Shown here piece by piece: positions 26,050-34,286 of a stretch of DNA of 64,000 bases. Source of the stretch: Pseudomonas fluorescens (lineage in GTDB: Bacteria; Pseudomonadota; Gammaproteobacteria; Pseudomonadales; Pseudomonadaceae); contig NZ_MOBX01000015.1 in the NCBI RefSeq assembly GCF_003732425.1, forward strand, positions 204,303-268,302. The letters run 5' to 3'. Position numbers and translations under genes: made by a program. Below the pieces are notes generated by a model. It saw only the letters and a program-made list of their open reading frames with translations, made no database searches and was not told where the DNA came from. Every line of letters begins with the position of its first letter. The first letter of the stretch is position 1.

Positions 26050-26670
26050 TTAGCGAAGCGCTTTCCAGGCGGCCACGTAGGCCTTGGCGTTCAGCGCCAC
26101 TTGCTCCGGCGTCATGCCCGGTTTGAACAACCCGGAACCGAGACCGAAACCTTTCACGCCGGCATCGATAAACGCCTGCATGTTGTCCGGTGTGATGCCG
26201 CCGACCGGCGCCAGCACCGTCCCGGACGGCAACACCGCGAGCCAGGCTTTGACGACCGCCGGGCCCATCTGCTCGGCCGGAAACAGCTTGAGAATGTCCG
26301 CGCCCTCCTCCAGCGCCGCGAAGGCTTCGGTCGGCGTCGCAACACCCGGCGACAGAAACAGCCCCGCCGCTTTCGCCGCACGCAAGACCTTGGCGTCGCT
26401 GTGCGGCATGACGATCACTTGGCCGCCGGCTTCTTTCACCAGCTCGACCTGTTCCGGCGTCAACACCGTACCGGCACCGATCAGGCAATCGGCGGGCAAG
26501 GTCTTGCGCAAGATGCGGATACTTTCGTACGGCGAAGGGGAATTGAGCGGTACTTCGATGACGCGAAATCCGGCCGCATACAGGACTTCTCCGACAGCGG
26601 CGGCTTCCTGCGGATGCAGGCCCCGCAGGATCGCGATCAGACCGTTTTGCGCCAATGCTTGCTTGAGCAT
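26050..26670 (-). CDS. dgoA: 2-dehydro-3-deoxy-6-phosphogalactonate aldolase
   Basis: 206 residues, KDPG-aldolase fold. GLIAILRGLHPQEAAAVGEVL, RVIEVPLNSPSPYESI (catalytic Glu region), GAGTVLTPEQV, and ILKLFPAEQMGP carrying the Schiff-base lysine. Splits 2-keto-3-deoxy-6-phosphogalactonate to pyruvate and glyceraldehyde 3-phosphate. GGAGGCC Shine-Dalgarno; 19 bases after dgoK. E. coli DgoA was once annotated as a fusion with the dehydratase; here they are separate genes. Confidence 0.94.
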   Translation of the reverse strand: MLKQALAQNGLIAILRGLHPQEAAAVGEVLYAAGFRVIEVPLNSPSPYESIRILRKTLPADCLIGAGTVLTPEQVELVKEAGGQVIVMPHSDAKVLRAAKAAGLFLSPGVATPTEAFAALEEGADILKLFPAEQMGPAVVKAWLAVLPSGTVLAPVGGITPDNMQAFIDAGVKGFGLGSGLFKPGMTPEQVALNAKAYVAAWKALR

Positions 26671-26689
26671 GTCAGGCCTCCAGTCAGGG

Positions 26690-27679
26690 TTAACGGGATG
26701 AGGTGTCGATCAGTCCGGCGGCCAGCGCCAGTTGCCACAGGCCACGCTCGGTGGCCTGTTCGGCCAGCGTCACGTCGGCGAAACCACAGGCGTCGAGGGC
26801 GCGGCGGTAGCGCGCACAGAGTTGCGCGTTGCCGATGAGGATGATCGAAGGGAGATTCGGGTTGTTGCGGCGACGTCGCTGAACCGTGGCAAGCGCCGCC
26901 AGTTCATGCCCAATCATCAGGCCGGACAGATAATCGGCCTGCGCCGTGGGGCTGAGTTCGCCGGTCAGGCCCAAGGTACGCGCGCTGAACAGCGTCGAGA
27001 GCACGCCAAGTTCGCCATCCGCCGACTGGGCAATCTGCACGCCCCGGTCAAACGCCTGGCCATCGAACGTTGCACTTTGCTGTTGGGTGCGACCGAGAAT
27101 GCTGTGTTCGCTGAGCACGGCGAACACTTCGCCGGTCATGAAGGTGTCGAAATGGGTGATGCAGCCATCGACCACCTCTACCCACTTCGAATGGCTGCCG
27201 GGCAGCCCGATCAGCACATCATTGCCCGCCTCGACCGGCAGATTCTGCAGCACGCCGAGCACTTGGGTTTCTTCGCCGCGCATCACGTTCGGAAGACGCG
27301 AACGCTGAATCACGCCCGGCACGATATGCACTCGCGTGCCGCGAAGACTGATAACTGTTTGTAGGGAGTTTCCGAGATTGGCGACGTTCGCCGGTGTTTC
27401 GCAGTAGGCCGCTTCACGCCAGCCCTGCGCACTGCCGACCATGCCGCAAGCGATCACCGGCAGATTTGGCTGCGCATCAAGCCAGTCGCCACACGCCTCG
27501 TCGAACGCCAGTTCAAAACCGTCGGCGCATTCGCGACCGTTGATGACTCGCGAGGTCTTCGGCGGTTGCATGATCCCGGACGACAGCGCGCGCTGTTCCA
27601 GCACCACGCCGCCCGCAGCGAGTTTGTAAGCACGTAATGAGGTCGTCCCCCAGTCGAGCGCGATCAATTGCGCCAGCAT
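26690..27679 (-). CDS. dgoK: 2-dehydro-3-deoxygalactonokinase
   Basis: 329 residues. LIALDWGTTSLRAYKLA is the phosphate-1 motif of the ASKHA kinases; ERALSSGIM-like early region, GMVGSAQGWREA, GLPGSHSKWVEV and TGEVFAVLSEHSIL follow the DgoK pattern. Phosphorylates 2-keto-3-deoxygalactonate. First gene of dgoKAD; AGGTGAAG precedes its ATG. Its promoter is shared in sequence and spacing with the SDR gene at 42908. Confidence 0.94.
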   Translation of the reverse strand: MLAQLIALDWGTTSLRAYKLAAGGVVLEQRALSSGIMQPPKTSRVINGRECADGFELAFDEACGDWLDAQPNLPVIACGMVGSAQGWREAAYCETPANVANLGNSLQTVISLRGTRVHIVPGVIQRSRLPNVMRGEETQVLGVLQNLPVEAGNDVLIGLPGSHSKWVEVVDGCITHFDTFMTGEVFAVLSEHSILGRTQQQSATFDGQAFDRGVQIAQSADGELGVLSTLFSARTLGLTGELSPTAQADYLSGLMIGHELAALATVQRRRRNNPNLPSIILIGNAQLCARYRRALDACGFADVTLAEQATERGLWQLALAAGLIDTSSR

Positions 27680-27717
27680 CGCTTCACCTGTTTTGTTTTT
27701 GGCAGTGAGTGCGACGG

Positions 27718-27777
27718 ACTATAGACCTCTCAGACGGCAAATCTCAATATGTAATTTTACATCCCATATTCCGGGAC
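27718..27777 (-). promoter_or_regulatory. dgoK promoter and operator, copy A of a shared 60-bp block
   Basis: Minus strand: -35 TTGAGA (27742-27747), 18-base spacer, -10 TATAGT (27718-27723). Upstream of the -35 lie ATGTAA-TT-TTACAT (27749-27762) and an ATCCCA-type dyad (27761-27777). The block aligns without gaps to 43938-43997; in the -35 plus operator part 31 of 36 bases agree. The operator overlaps the last codons of the preceding lipoprotein gene. Confidence 0.8.
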
Positions 27778-28695
27778 GGAATCAGTCCATTTTGTCCAAC
27801 GCTGAACAACGTCCAGATCGTTGTTAATCAGGATCCTCAGCGATTCGTACTCGCTGGCCCCCACCTCATGCGTGTGGCCTTTGGCGTCCGTTATTCCGGG
27901 CTCTTGGCGTCCGTCACCGCGAATAATGGTGTACGCCGCGAAGGGGGCCGGGTTTTCCTCTGATCCCGAAACAACCTTCAGCTTTGTGTTGTTCGGTGCA
28001 AATGAGGCCAACATGCCGACATAGGGCACGTCGCTACAAAGTCCGAGGCTATCGATCTGGTCATATCCCAGCGCCAGGTCATAGCGCCAGCGCACGATGC
28101 AGACTGAGGCAGAAGGCAACAACGACCTCGGTTGATCGGACTGTTTGAGCGAAATGCGCGCGGGGGCCACGTGCGGATTTTCTATTGCGGCAATGAACCG
28201 CGATGTGGGCATGTACATGACTTTCGAGTAGTACGCCACGAACGGGAACGCGGTGATCACCACCTTGCACGGAATGTATGCCTGCGGCTTGAGGATCTGC
28301 ACCAACTCAACCGGTCGGATGTGGTTACGACCGTCATTGACGGCGTGATTCTCGACACGGATATTCGCGAACATCTCATAGCGTCGATCGCCCTCGATCA
28401 AGCGCATGCCACTGACGATTCCCGAGGCTTCCAGGACGATTTCATGTTCGATGGAAAAGTCTGGATCACCGTTCAAAGAGCAATGGATCCAAGTGCCAAT
28501 CTGGCCTTGCCGGCCATGGTTCCGGTACAAGTCAATGAGGTTTCGGTCAGACGTGAAGCGCAGGTCGTAAAAATTGGAAACTTCGTGATCGAGCGAAACG
28601 AACTCAAGCCTGGCCGGTGGAACGTTCAGGTGGAGGCAGGATGAACACGTTAAAAAACCAGCGATCAGTAGTAGCCGGAACCCTCTCAGCTTCAT
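27757..28695 (-). CDS. Lipoprotein with C-terminal PAAR-tail-like module, probable type VI immunity protein
   Basis: 312 residues. Lipoprotein-type signal (LLLIAGFLTCSSC). A middle region, AYIPCKVVITAFPFVAYYSK then PTSRFIAAI, matches the neighbouring lipoprotein (VISCKVFTSAYSFGGYYS, PAADIVRAI), so the two are paralogues. The C-terminal YTIIRGDGRQEPGITDAKG is 16/24 identical, with its flanks, to the tail of the PAAR protein two genes upstream. Its ATG overlaps the preceding stop (TGATG). Last gene of the cassette; its stop lies inside the dgoK operator. Periplasmic immunity to a lipase is inferred. Confidence 0.65.
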   Translation of the reverse strand: MKLRGFRLLLIAGFLTCSSCLHLNVPPARLEFVSLDHEVSNFYDLRFTSDRNLIDLYRNHGRQGQIGTWIHCSLNGDPDFSIEHEIVLEASGIVSGMRLIEGDRRYEMFANIRVENHAVNDGRNHIRPVELVQILKPQAYIPCKVVITAFPFVAYYSKVMYMPTSRFIAAIENPHVAPARISLKQSDQPRSLLPSASVCIVRWRYDLALGYDQIDSLGLCSDVPYVGMLASFAPNNTKLKVVSGSEENPAPFAAYTIIRGDGRQEPGITDAKGHTHEVGASEYESLRILINNDLDVVQRWTKWTDSVPEYGM

Positions 28696-29222
28696 CAATC
28701 GCGCTTCCCCTGAATCGCACGCACGATGTCAGCTGCTGGAATGAGCATTGAATTCGAATAATACCCACCGAATGAATACGCAGAAGTGAACACCTTACAA
28801 GAGATGACATTACGCTGACTTAACACCAGTAATAATTCACTGGCAGGCATAAAAATATTTGATACACCCTCATCCTCCTTTTTAAACGAGGACAACCTGG
28901 CCACATAAACATGCCCCGCTTTAGATCCAGATCTATCAAGCTCAACAAAATCCCCCACCAAATACCGAGCCAACTTATCAAAATCTTTAAACTCGACATC
29001 CTTATCCAGAGAGCAGAATAAAGACTCGCCCAACTGACTTTCTCCGGTCGCATTCTGAAAAAAATTCAACAGATCAGTTTTCGAACCAAACTTAACACTT
29101 AAAGATGAGTGATCATCTCCACCACTGACAGAAATCAAATCAACATCAATGACCGGAAGAACCGGTTGCTTAGTGCAAGAACAGCACAGCAGCAGCGTCA
29201 GAAAAACAAACAACGACTTCAT
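28695..29222 (-). CDS. Lipoprotein, probable immunity protein to the adjacent lipase
   Basis: 175 residues. Signal MKSLFVFLTLLLCCSC gives a probable lipidated Cys, then an acidic periplasmic domain with a C-terminal segment paralogous to the next gene. The DNA is noticeably AT-richer than the surroundings. ATG overlaps the lipase stop by 4 bases (ATGA). Known Tle phospholipase effectors are typically neutralised by periplasmic lipoproteins encoded next to them, which fits. No named family recognised. Confidence 0.65.
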   Translation of the reverse strand: MKSLFVFLTLLLCCSCTKQPVLPVIDVDLISVSGGDDHSSLSVKFGSKTDLLNFFQNATGESQLGESLFCSLDKDVEFKDFDKLARYLVGDFVELDRSGSKAGHVYVARLSSFKKEDEGVSNIFMPASELLLVLSQRNVISCKVFTSAYSFGGYYSNSMLIPAADIVRAIQGKRD

Positions 29223-29962
29223 TTCGAAGATTCCAAATATTGACTCAAACGTTCATACACAATATCGCATGCCGATTTACCACCCTGTAGCGTAGCGCCA
29301 AACATGACACCCGCCTGACGATGATTGGCGTTTACCGCTTCGTTGATAGCTGGCCCAGATGTCATAACCCAACGTTCGCCCATGCTGGCAACGTTATCAG
29401 ATGAATCCGTCACCGTAGGAGAAGCCAATACATTGACCCAATAATCTGCCGAGGGCTTAGGTGTCGTAAAGTATATATCTGACACCATCCAGACACCTGT
29501 ACCACCGCCAACAGGATCAAGTGTTACTAATACCTTTACGGTGTAACCGCGTTCTTTCAAAATCGAAGTCAGATGTGCACCATTCCAACCACCCAAACTA
29601 TGACCTACAACGACGATGTAGACCGATTTATCACCTTTCAAAGGACGCTCGGCGTACTTTTTAATATCTTTTTCACCGCGAACGTCTTTATAACTTATGT
29701 ACGGCAGATTAACCTCAATTTTCTGCTCGTTAGTAAGACGCTTCTCTAACTGCTTCCATGCATTCATCACGTTATGATGCGGCGGTTCATTTTGATAGTA
29801 TTCTTCCTTATCCCCAGCACCGCCAATAAAGAACACTGCAACTTTTTTAACTTTAACCGCAGCCTGCTTGACGGTCTGATCAGTCTTGCAGGTCAACTCA
29901 TGACCAGCCACTTCAGTTTTACAATCGTTGAGTGCGGGATTTTCGACTTCCATTTCGATCAC
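29219..29962 (-). CDS. Alpha/beta-hydrolase lipase, probable type VI effector
   Basis: 247 residues. VAVFFIGGAGDKEEYY (oxyanion-side loop), then VVVGHSLGGWNGAHL with the GxSxG nucleophile Ser122, LVTLDPVGG (Asp149) and NANHRQAG (His214), giving a plausible triad. No signal peptide, consistent with delivery by a type VI tip rather than Sec. It begins with GTG overlapping the PAAR stop (an ATG 3 codons on at 29953 is an alternative). AT-rich with frequent AAA and TTA codons unlike neighbours, suggesting transfer. Exact Tle family not assigned. Confidence 0.75.
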   Translation of the reverse strand: MIEMEVENPALNDCKTEVAGHELTCKTDQTVKQAAVKVKKVAVFFIGGAGDKEEYYQNEPPHHNVMNAWKQLEKRLTNEQKIEVNLPYISYKDVRGEKDIKKYAERPLKGDKSVYIVVVGHSLGGWNGAHLTSILKERGYTVKVLVTLDPVGGGTGVWMVSDIYFTTPKPSADYWVNVLASPTVTDSSDNVASMGERWVMTSGPAINEAVNANHRQAGVMFGATLQGGKSACDIVYERLSQYLESSK

Positions 29963-30453
29963 TCTACAAACAGTTTAATAGTTTCGGCCAAATGCGAACT
30001 GACCATATGGGTAAAGCCCTGTTCATCGGTGATGCCATGCTCAACACGCCCATCGCCTCGCTGAATCGCATAAGGGTGGTCGGGAATAGGTTCCCCCGTG
30101 GCTTCGTTTATCACTTGCATCCGATCATTGAAATGCACCGGCATCGGCAACAGCCCACTAAACGCCGCCCCGCCGCCACTCTGGCCGATAATCACCGTCC
30201 CCGAACCACCAACCACGACATTGCCGTGCCCGCCGGTGCTATCAAGGGTGGCGGCGTTCAGGCCGTTGATGAACACAGTGCCGGAGACAGCGCCGGTGAT
30301 CGGACTGCCACACGCAGATTTATCAGTCATGCGCGCGGCGGCGAGGCCGTCGAAGAAGACGTTCGGCGAGCCGGAAACAATCGGGTTAGTGCCATGGCCC
30401 GGCAGTGGGCAGGCGGTCGGGTCGGTGACGCGGGCGGCGGGTTTACCACTCAA
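29959..30453 (-). CDS. PAAR-domain type VI tip protein with C-terminal extension
   Basis: 164 residues from a TTG start (30451-30453) preceded by AGGAG; the TTGA overlaps the upstream stop. PAAR repeats: AARVTDPTACPLPGHG, SGSPNVFFDGLAAARMTDKS, SGTVFINGLNAATLDSTGGH and VVVGGSGTVIIG. A tail of about 65 residues follows, with TGEPIPDHPYAIQRGDGR and GITDEQGFTH. PAAR proteins cap VgrG and carry effectors. No vgrG lies in the window, so this is an orphan cargo module. Confidence 0.87.
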   Translation of the reverse strand: MSGKPAARVTDPTACPLPGHGTNPIVSGSPNVFFDGLAAARMTDKSACGSPITGAVSGTVFINGLNAATLDSTGGHGNVVVGGSGTVIIGQSGGGAAFSGLLPMPVHFNDRMQVINEATGEPIPDHPYAIQRGDGRVEHGITDEQGFTHMVSSHLAETIKLFVE

Positions 30454-31112
30454 TTCAAAGCTCCTTGCTTCAGAGATTCCGGATGCGGCTGATGGATATC
30501 GATGTCGGTCGCGGCGAAGCGCCAGCGGTTGTCGACGGGGTCGAACAATGCGTGGCAATGCTCACGGCTGTCGGGTGATGCGGCGGTTTGCAGGTGTCGC
30601 CAGGCTTCGTCGGTTTGCCAGGCCAGTTCGGCCGGCGAGGCGTCGTCGAGTTCGTTGAGCCAGGCGTTGTAGTTGCGCAGGTGATTACGCTCGTAAGTCG
30701 ATTGCAGCAGTTCGGCCATTTGCGTACCGAGGTCGAGATGATGCCGGGCTGTCCACTGACCGATCTCGGAATAGACGTACCAGCCCATCGGCATCAACGC
30801 GCCATCCTTGAGCAGCGAATGCCCGACAGGGGCGACGAAACCGCAACAGATGTGCAGCATCAGCCAGCCTTGATGAGCGTCGATAAACGCCGTCGGATCG
30901 AAGGTGCGCAGCGGTACCACGCGGTAATCGGCGAGCCCGGCACTGCGCGTCATTAACTCGGCATCAAGGCGTGACACGAACGCACGAATGGCGCTGCCGC
31001 CCGTGCGATTTGTCATGCACAGAATGTCGACCGGTTGACGCTGGGGGTTGTCGGTGGAGCCTGAGTTTTTCACCAGGCCGTATAGACGCATTGACGCCCG
31101 TAGCCCGCTCAT
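30450..31112 (-). CDS. Unknown protein, first gene of the PAAR-lipase cassette
   Basis: 220 residues, not recognised as DUF4123, DUF1795 or DUF2169, the usual type VI adaptors. No signal peptide or membrane helix. Notable motifs: VPLRTFDPTAFIDAHQGWLM, ICCGFVAPVGHSLLKDG and NYNAWLNELDDASPAELAWQ. Its position before the PAAR gene, with a 4-base overlap, is where adaptor/chaperones are normally encoded, so a loading role is a reasonable guess. The start at 31112 has only weak GAG support; an ATG at 31091 is possible. Confidence 0.6.
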   Translation of the reverse strand: MSGLRASMRLYGLVKNSGSTDNPQRQPVDILCMTNRTGGSAIRAFVSRLDAELMTRSAGLADYRVVPLRTFDPTAFIDAHQGWLMLHICCGFVAPVGHSLLKDGALMPMGWYVYSEIGQWTARHHLDLGTQMAELLQSTYERNHLRNYNAWLNELDDASPAELAWQTDEAWRHLQTAASPDSREHCHALFDPVDNRWRFAATDIDIHQPHPESLKQGALN

Positions 31113-31271
31113 CGCTGGTCACTCGTTGACGCAGCGAAGACTCCACGGGCGTGGAGAAATAGTGCCGAAGGCATTGCAGGTGTCGTCCGTGAGCGCGCAA
31201 AAATGGCGCGTAGAATGCCGGACTAGAGCGTTGGCGACAATCGAATTAGCATTGGATGGCCATCATTGCGA

Positions 31272-31751
31272 TCAGCCTTCGGCAAACTCGCGCAGGACCT
31301 GGCCGTCCATGCGGTAACGCACCCACTCTTCCTGGGGTTGCGCGCCGAGGGATTTGTAGAAGTCGATGGCCGGCGTATTCCACTCCAGCACGCTCCATTC
31401 GAAACGACCGCAATCATTGTCGCAGGCGATTTTCGCCAAGTGCCGCAACAAGGTTTTGCCGGCGCCGCCGCCACGTTGCTCCGGGGTGATGTAGAGGTCT
31501 TCGAGGTACAGGCAGTTGCTGCCCAGCCAGGTCGAATAACTGAAGAAGAACACGGCGAAACCGATCGGCAGACCATCGCGCAGGCAAATCAGGCCATGGG
31601 CGGTGGCGCCTTCGCCGAAGAGGCTGCGTTCGATGTCGGCAACGCTGGCGATGACTTCGTGGCGGGCCTTTTCGAAATCTGCCAGTTCGGTGATGAACGC
31701 GAGGATTTGCGGTGCATCGCTGGGAGTCGCCGGGCGGATCTCGATCGACAT
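31272..31751 (-). CDS. GNAT N-acetyltransferase, diamine/spermidine type
   Basis: 159 residues. IEIRPATPSDAPQILAFITEL start; the acetyl-CoA loop YITPEQRGGGAGKTLLRHLA; then FEWSVLEWNTPAIDFYKSLGA, a pattern resembling diamine acetyltransferases. LYLEDLYITPE is the conserved beta-4 strand. The ATG at 31751 matches family starts; the frame to 31847 is too long. Substrate not certain. Confidence 0.85.
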   Translation of the reverse strand: MSIEIRPATPSDAPQILAFITELADFEKARHEVIASVADIERSLFGEGATAHGLICLRDGLPIGFAVFFFSYSTWLGSNCLYLEDLYITPEQRGGGAGKTLLRHLAKIACDNDCGRFEWSVLEWNTPAIDFYKSLGAQPQEEWVRYRMDGQVLREFAEG

Positions 31752-31861
31752 GGACGGGCCTTGTTGGAAAATGGAAAGCGCCATACTAAGGCGCCATTGC
31801 TTTTGTGGCGAGAGCGCTTGCTCCATCGCCACAAACACCCACCTCAACTGAAAGAGTGTTT

Positions 31862-32515
31862 ATGTCTGCCAGCGCCTTTACTCCACTGATGACTCTTGCG
31901 GAAGATCTCCTGCTCCACGCCCTCGAACCCTCAGACGACGGTGCTCACGACCTCGCGCACCTGCAACGGGTTTGGCACAACGTGCGCACGTTGCAGGCCG
32001 AGGAAGGCGGAGATCTTGAAGTCCTGCTGGCGGCGGTGCTGCTGCACGATTGCGTCGCCGTCGAAAAGAACTCGCCGTTGCGCTCGCAGGCCTCGCGTCT
32101 GGCAGCGAAAAAAGCTTCGACAGTGCTGACCGACTTGAAGTGGCCAGAAGACAAAATCAACACCGTCGCCCACGCCATCGAAGCCCACAGCTTTTCCGCC
32201 AACATCACGCCAGTCACCCTCGAAGCAAAAATTGTCCAGGATGCCGACCGTCTCGATTCCCTTGGCATGCTTGGCGTCGCCCGCACCTTCTACGTTGCCG
32301 GGCGCATGGGCTCGGCTTTGTATGACCCACAGGATCCAGAAGCAAAACATCGCGATTACAACGACACACAGTTCTGCCTCGATCACTTCCAGACCAAACT
32401 GCTGCACCTCGCCGACGGGTTCCAGACCGCCGCCGGCCAGCGTCTGGCGCAGATCCGTCATCAACGCCTGAAGAGTTTCATGGAGCAGTTCAAGGAAGAG
32501 AGTGGGATCGCCTGA
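31862..32515 (+). CDS. HD-domain phosphohydrolase, YedJ-like
   Basis: 217 residues. Metal-binding HD signature in order: DLAHLQRVW (His), LLHDC (His-Asp), AIEAHSF and IVQDADRLDSLGMLGVAR (Asp). Length and motifs match the YedJ group of HD hydrolases, which probably act on nucleotides or phosphoesters. Divergent from the GNAT gene with a 110-base gap. Confidence 0.85.
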   Translation: MSASAFTPLMTLAEDLLLHALEPSDDGAHDLAHLQRVWHNVRTLQAEEGGDLEVLLAAVLLHDCVAVEKNSPLRSQASRLAAKKASTVLTDLKWPEDKINTVAHAIEAHSFSANITPVTLEAKIVQDADRLDSLGMLGVARTFYVAGRMGSALYDPQDPEAKHRDYNDTQFCLDHFQTKLLHLADGFQTAAGQRLAQIRHQRLKSFMEQFKEESGIA

Positions 32516-32627
32516 ACGCATTACTCCGGCTCGCAACGATCCTGACTTCACCAAGCTCAGACCTAAATTTGGCGTCGGGCGTGTTAGATAGAGAACGCTC
32601 AATGCTTGCGATCAAGGAACCGCGTCA

Positions 32628-33824
32628 ATGTCTCAAGCCACACCCAAGGTGTCGGGCAAGCTGTTCGGCTTGTTCTGCCTCGCCAGTTACTTGCTGTCGC
32701 TGTCCTACGGTTCGACGTTTCTGTTGTCGCTGTTGATCGGCTCGCGCGGCGGCAATGAACACGATGCCGGCAGCGTGATTTCTGCGGCGATGTTCAGCAC
32801 GTTTGCGGCAGTGCTGGTGTCCGGGCACCTGTCGGATCTGCTCGGCGCGGCGCGTTCGATTGCGTTGTTCGGTGTGCTGCTGGTGGCGGCCAGTCTGGGC
32901 TTTGCGATGACGCCGGGGTTCGGTCATCTGTTGCTGTTTTTCGGTTTGTTGCTGGGGCTGGGCTGGGGGGTGTTTTACACCTTGGGGCCGATCATCGTCG
33001 CCAGTCTGGTGACCCCGGCGCAGCGGGCGAAATATTTTGCCTTGCTGTCGGGAAGCATGATGACCGGAATCGGCAGCGGGCCGTTGCTCGGAAGGGGGGC
33101 CAATGCGCTGGGCTTGCCGGTGACGTCGGCGTTCTATCTGGCGGCACTGGCGAGCCTGATCGGCGTGTTGTTGTTCTGGCGGCTCGGTACTCGCCTGCAA
33201 AGCCCCCAAATCATTTCCTCCGCCAGAATCACTTGGCGAGCGACCACTCAAGTGATCGGTTCCCGCGCGCTGTTCCCGATCATCATGGTCGGTCTCGGCG
33301 GTTGCGTGTTCGGTGGCCTGTCGAGCTTCCAGACCACTTATGCCGCTACCCGCTCGCTGGATTATTCGCTGTTCTTTCTCGGCTTTATGAGCGCGGCGAT
33401 CAGCAGCCGGATGCTGATCGCAGGCTTCGTGGTCAAGCGTGATCCACTGCGCGCGTCGTGTCTGCTGTCGGGGCTGATGCTCGGCTCGATTGTGCTGTTT
33501 GCGTTCGGCGTACACAGCAGTTTCGCTTATCTGCTGGCGGCCGTGATGCTGGGTGTCGGTTACGGACTTACTTATTCGGTGATCAACGGACTGGCCGCCA
33601 ACGAAGCACCGAATGGCACGACTTCGCAGGCGTTGCTGCTGTTCAGTCTTTCCTATTTCATCGGCGTTTTCGGCTTTCCATTATTGGCCGGGAAAATCAT
33701 CGTTGAACACGGCATGGCGACGCTGCTACTCACGGTGTTGGCGGTCGCGCTGCTGAACTGGGTGATCACCCTCGGCCGATTACTCTGGCGCCGGATCAAT
33801 GTCAAAACCGCGCAGGCTATGTAG
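32628..33824 (+). CDS. MFS transporter
   Basis: 398 residues with 12 hydrophobic segments. The helix 2-3 loop (GHLSDLLGAARSIALFG) has the MFS G-x-L-x-D pattern. Substrate unknown; probably a drug or sugar efflux type. The gene stands alone, about 110 bases after the HD gene. Confidence 0.82.
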   Translation: MSQATPKVSGKLFGLFCLASYLLSLSYGSTFLLSLLIGSRGGNEHDAGSVISAAMFSTFAAVLVSGHLSDLLGAARSIALFGVLLVAASLGFAMTPGFGHLLLFFGLLLGLGWGVFYTLGPIIVASLVTPAQRAKYFALLSGSMMTGIGSGPLLGRGANALGLPVTSAFYLAALASLIGVLLFWRLGTRLQSPQIISSARITWRATTQVIGSRALFPIIMVGLGGCVFGGLSSFQTTYAATRSLDYSLFFLGFMSAAISSRMLIAGFVVKRDPLRASCLLSGLMLGSIVLFAFGVHSSFAYLLAAVMLGVGYGLTYSVINGLAANEAPNGTTSQALLLFSLSYFIGVFGFPLLAGKIIVEHGMATLLLTVLAVALLNWVITLGRLLWRRINVKTAQAM

Positions 33825-33906
33825 ACCGTTCGTCGATCATCAGGCACCAATCCAAAACCAGGGCAGACCAACAAAAGGTAAGGATTCCAATCACTGGAGA
33901 AGCCCT

Positions 33907-34242
33907 ATGATTCCGTCAAGGTTGACCGCTCTTGTCTTCACCGTCCTGCTCTGCCCCGCAGCCTTCGCTGCAACCGCGGCAGGCACCGGCCCTACCGATC
34001 CAACCCCTCCGCGCGCCCCCGCCATCAACAGTGCCCCGGGCATGAACACCGATGGCTCTGGCGTGCCATTGATCAACCAGCCGCCAGCCACTGGCACCGA
34101 TCCACGCACTCAAGGCAGTGATCCCGGTCGCCAGGGCGGCATGAACACGCCAGACTCCCCTGCCACACCCGACAACGCCGGCCCCGGCGTTGGCTCGAAA
34201 ACCACCACCGGTGGCTCCGGCTCCGAAGGTGCCGGTCAGTAG
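33907..34242 (+). CDS. Exported Pro/Gly/Thr-rich hypothetical protein
   Basis: 111 residues. Signal peptide MIPSRLTALVFTVLLCPAAFA, then low-complexity sequence rich in P, G, T, N and S to the end (TDPTPPRAPAINS; GSGSEGAGQ), probably disordered in the periplasm. GGAGAAGCCC precedes the ATG. Small secreted proteins of this type are frequent in Pseudomonas; function unknown. Confidence 0.72.
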   Translation: MIPSRLTALVFTVLLCPAAFAATAAGTGPTDPTPPRAPAINSAPGMNTDGSGVPLINQPPATGTDPRTQGSDPGRQGGMNTPDSPATPDNAGPGVGSKTTTGGSGSEGAGQ

Positions 34243-34286
34243 TTCGCCGACGCGAGCGTCCTATTCAATCCAATGAAGAGGTAACC

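Noticed and set aside
28695..29962. Insertion sequence or prophage as cause of the AT-rich patch
   Set aside because: No transposase, integrase, terminal repeats or target duplication was seen; the low-GC genes lie inside a continuous overlapping operon.
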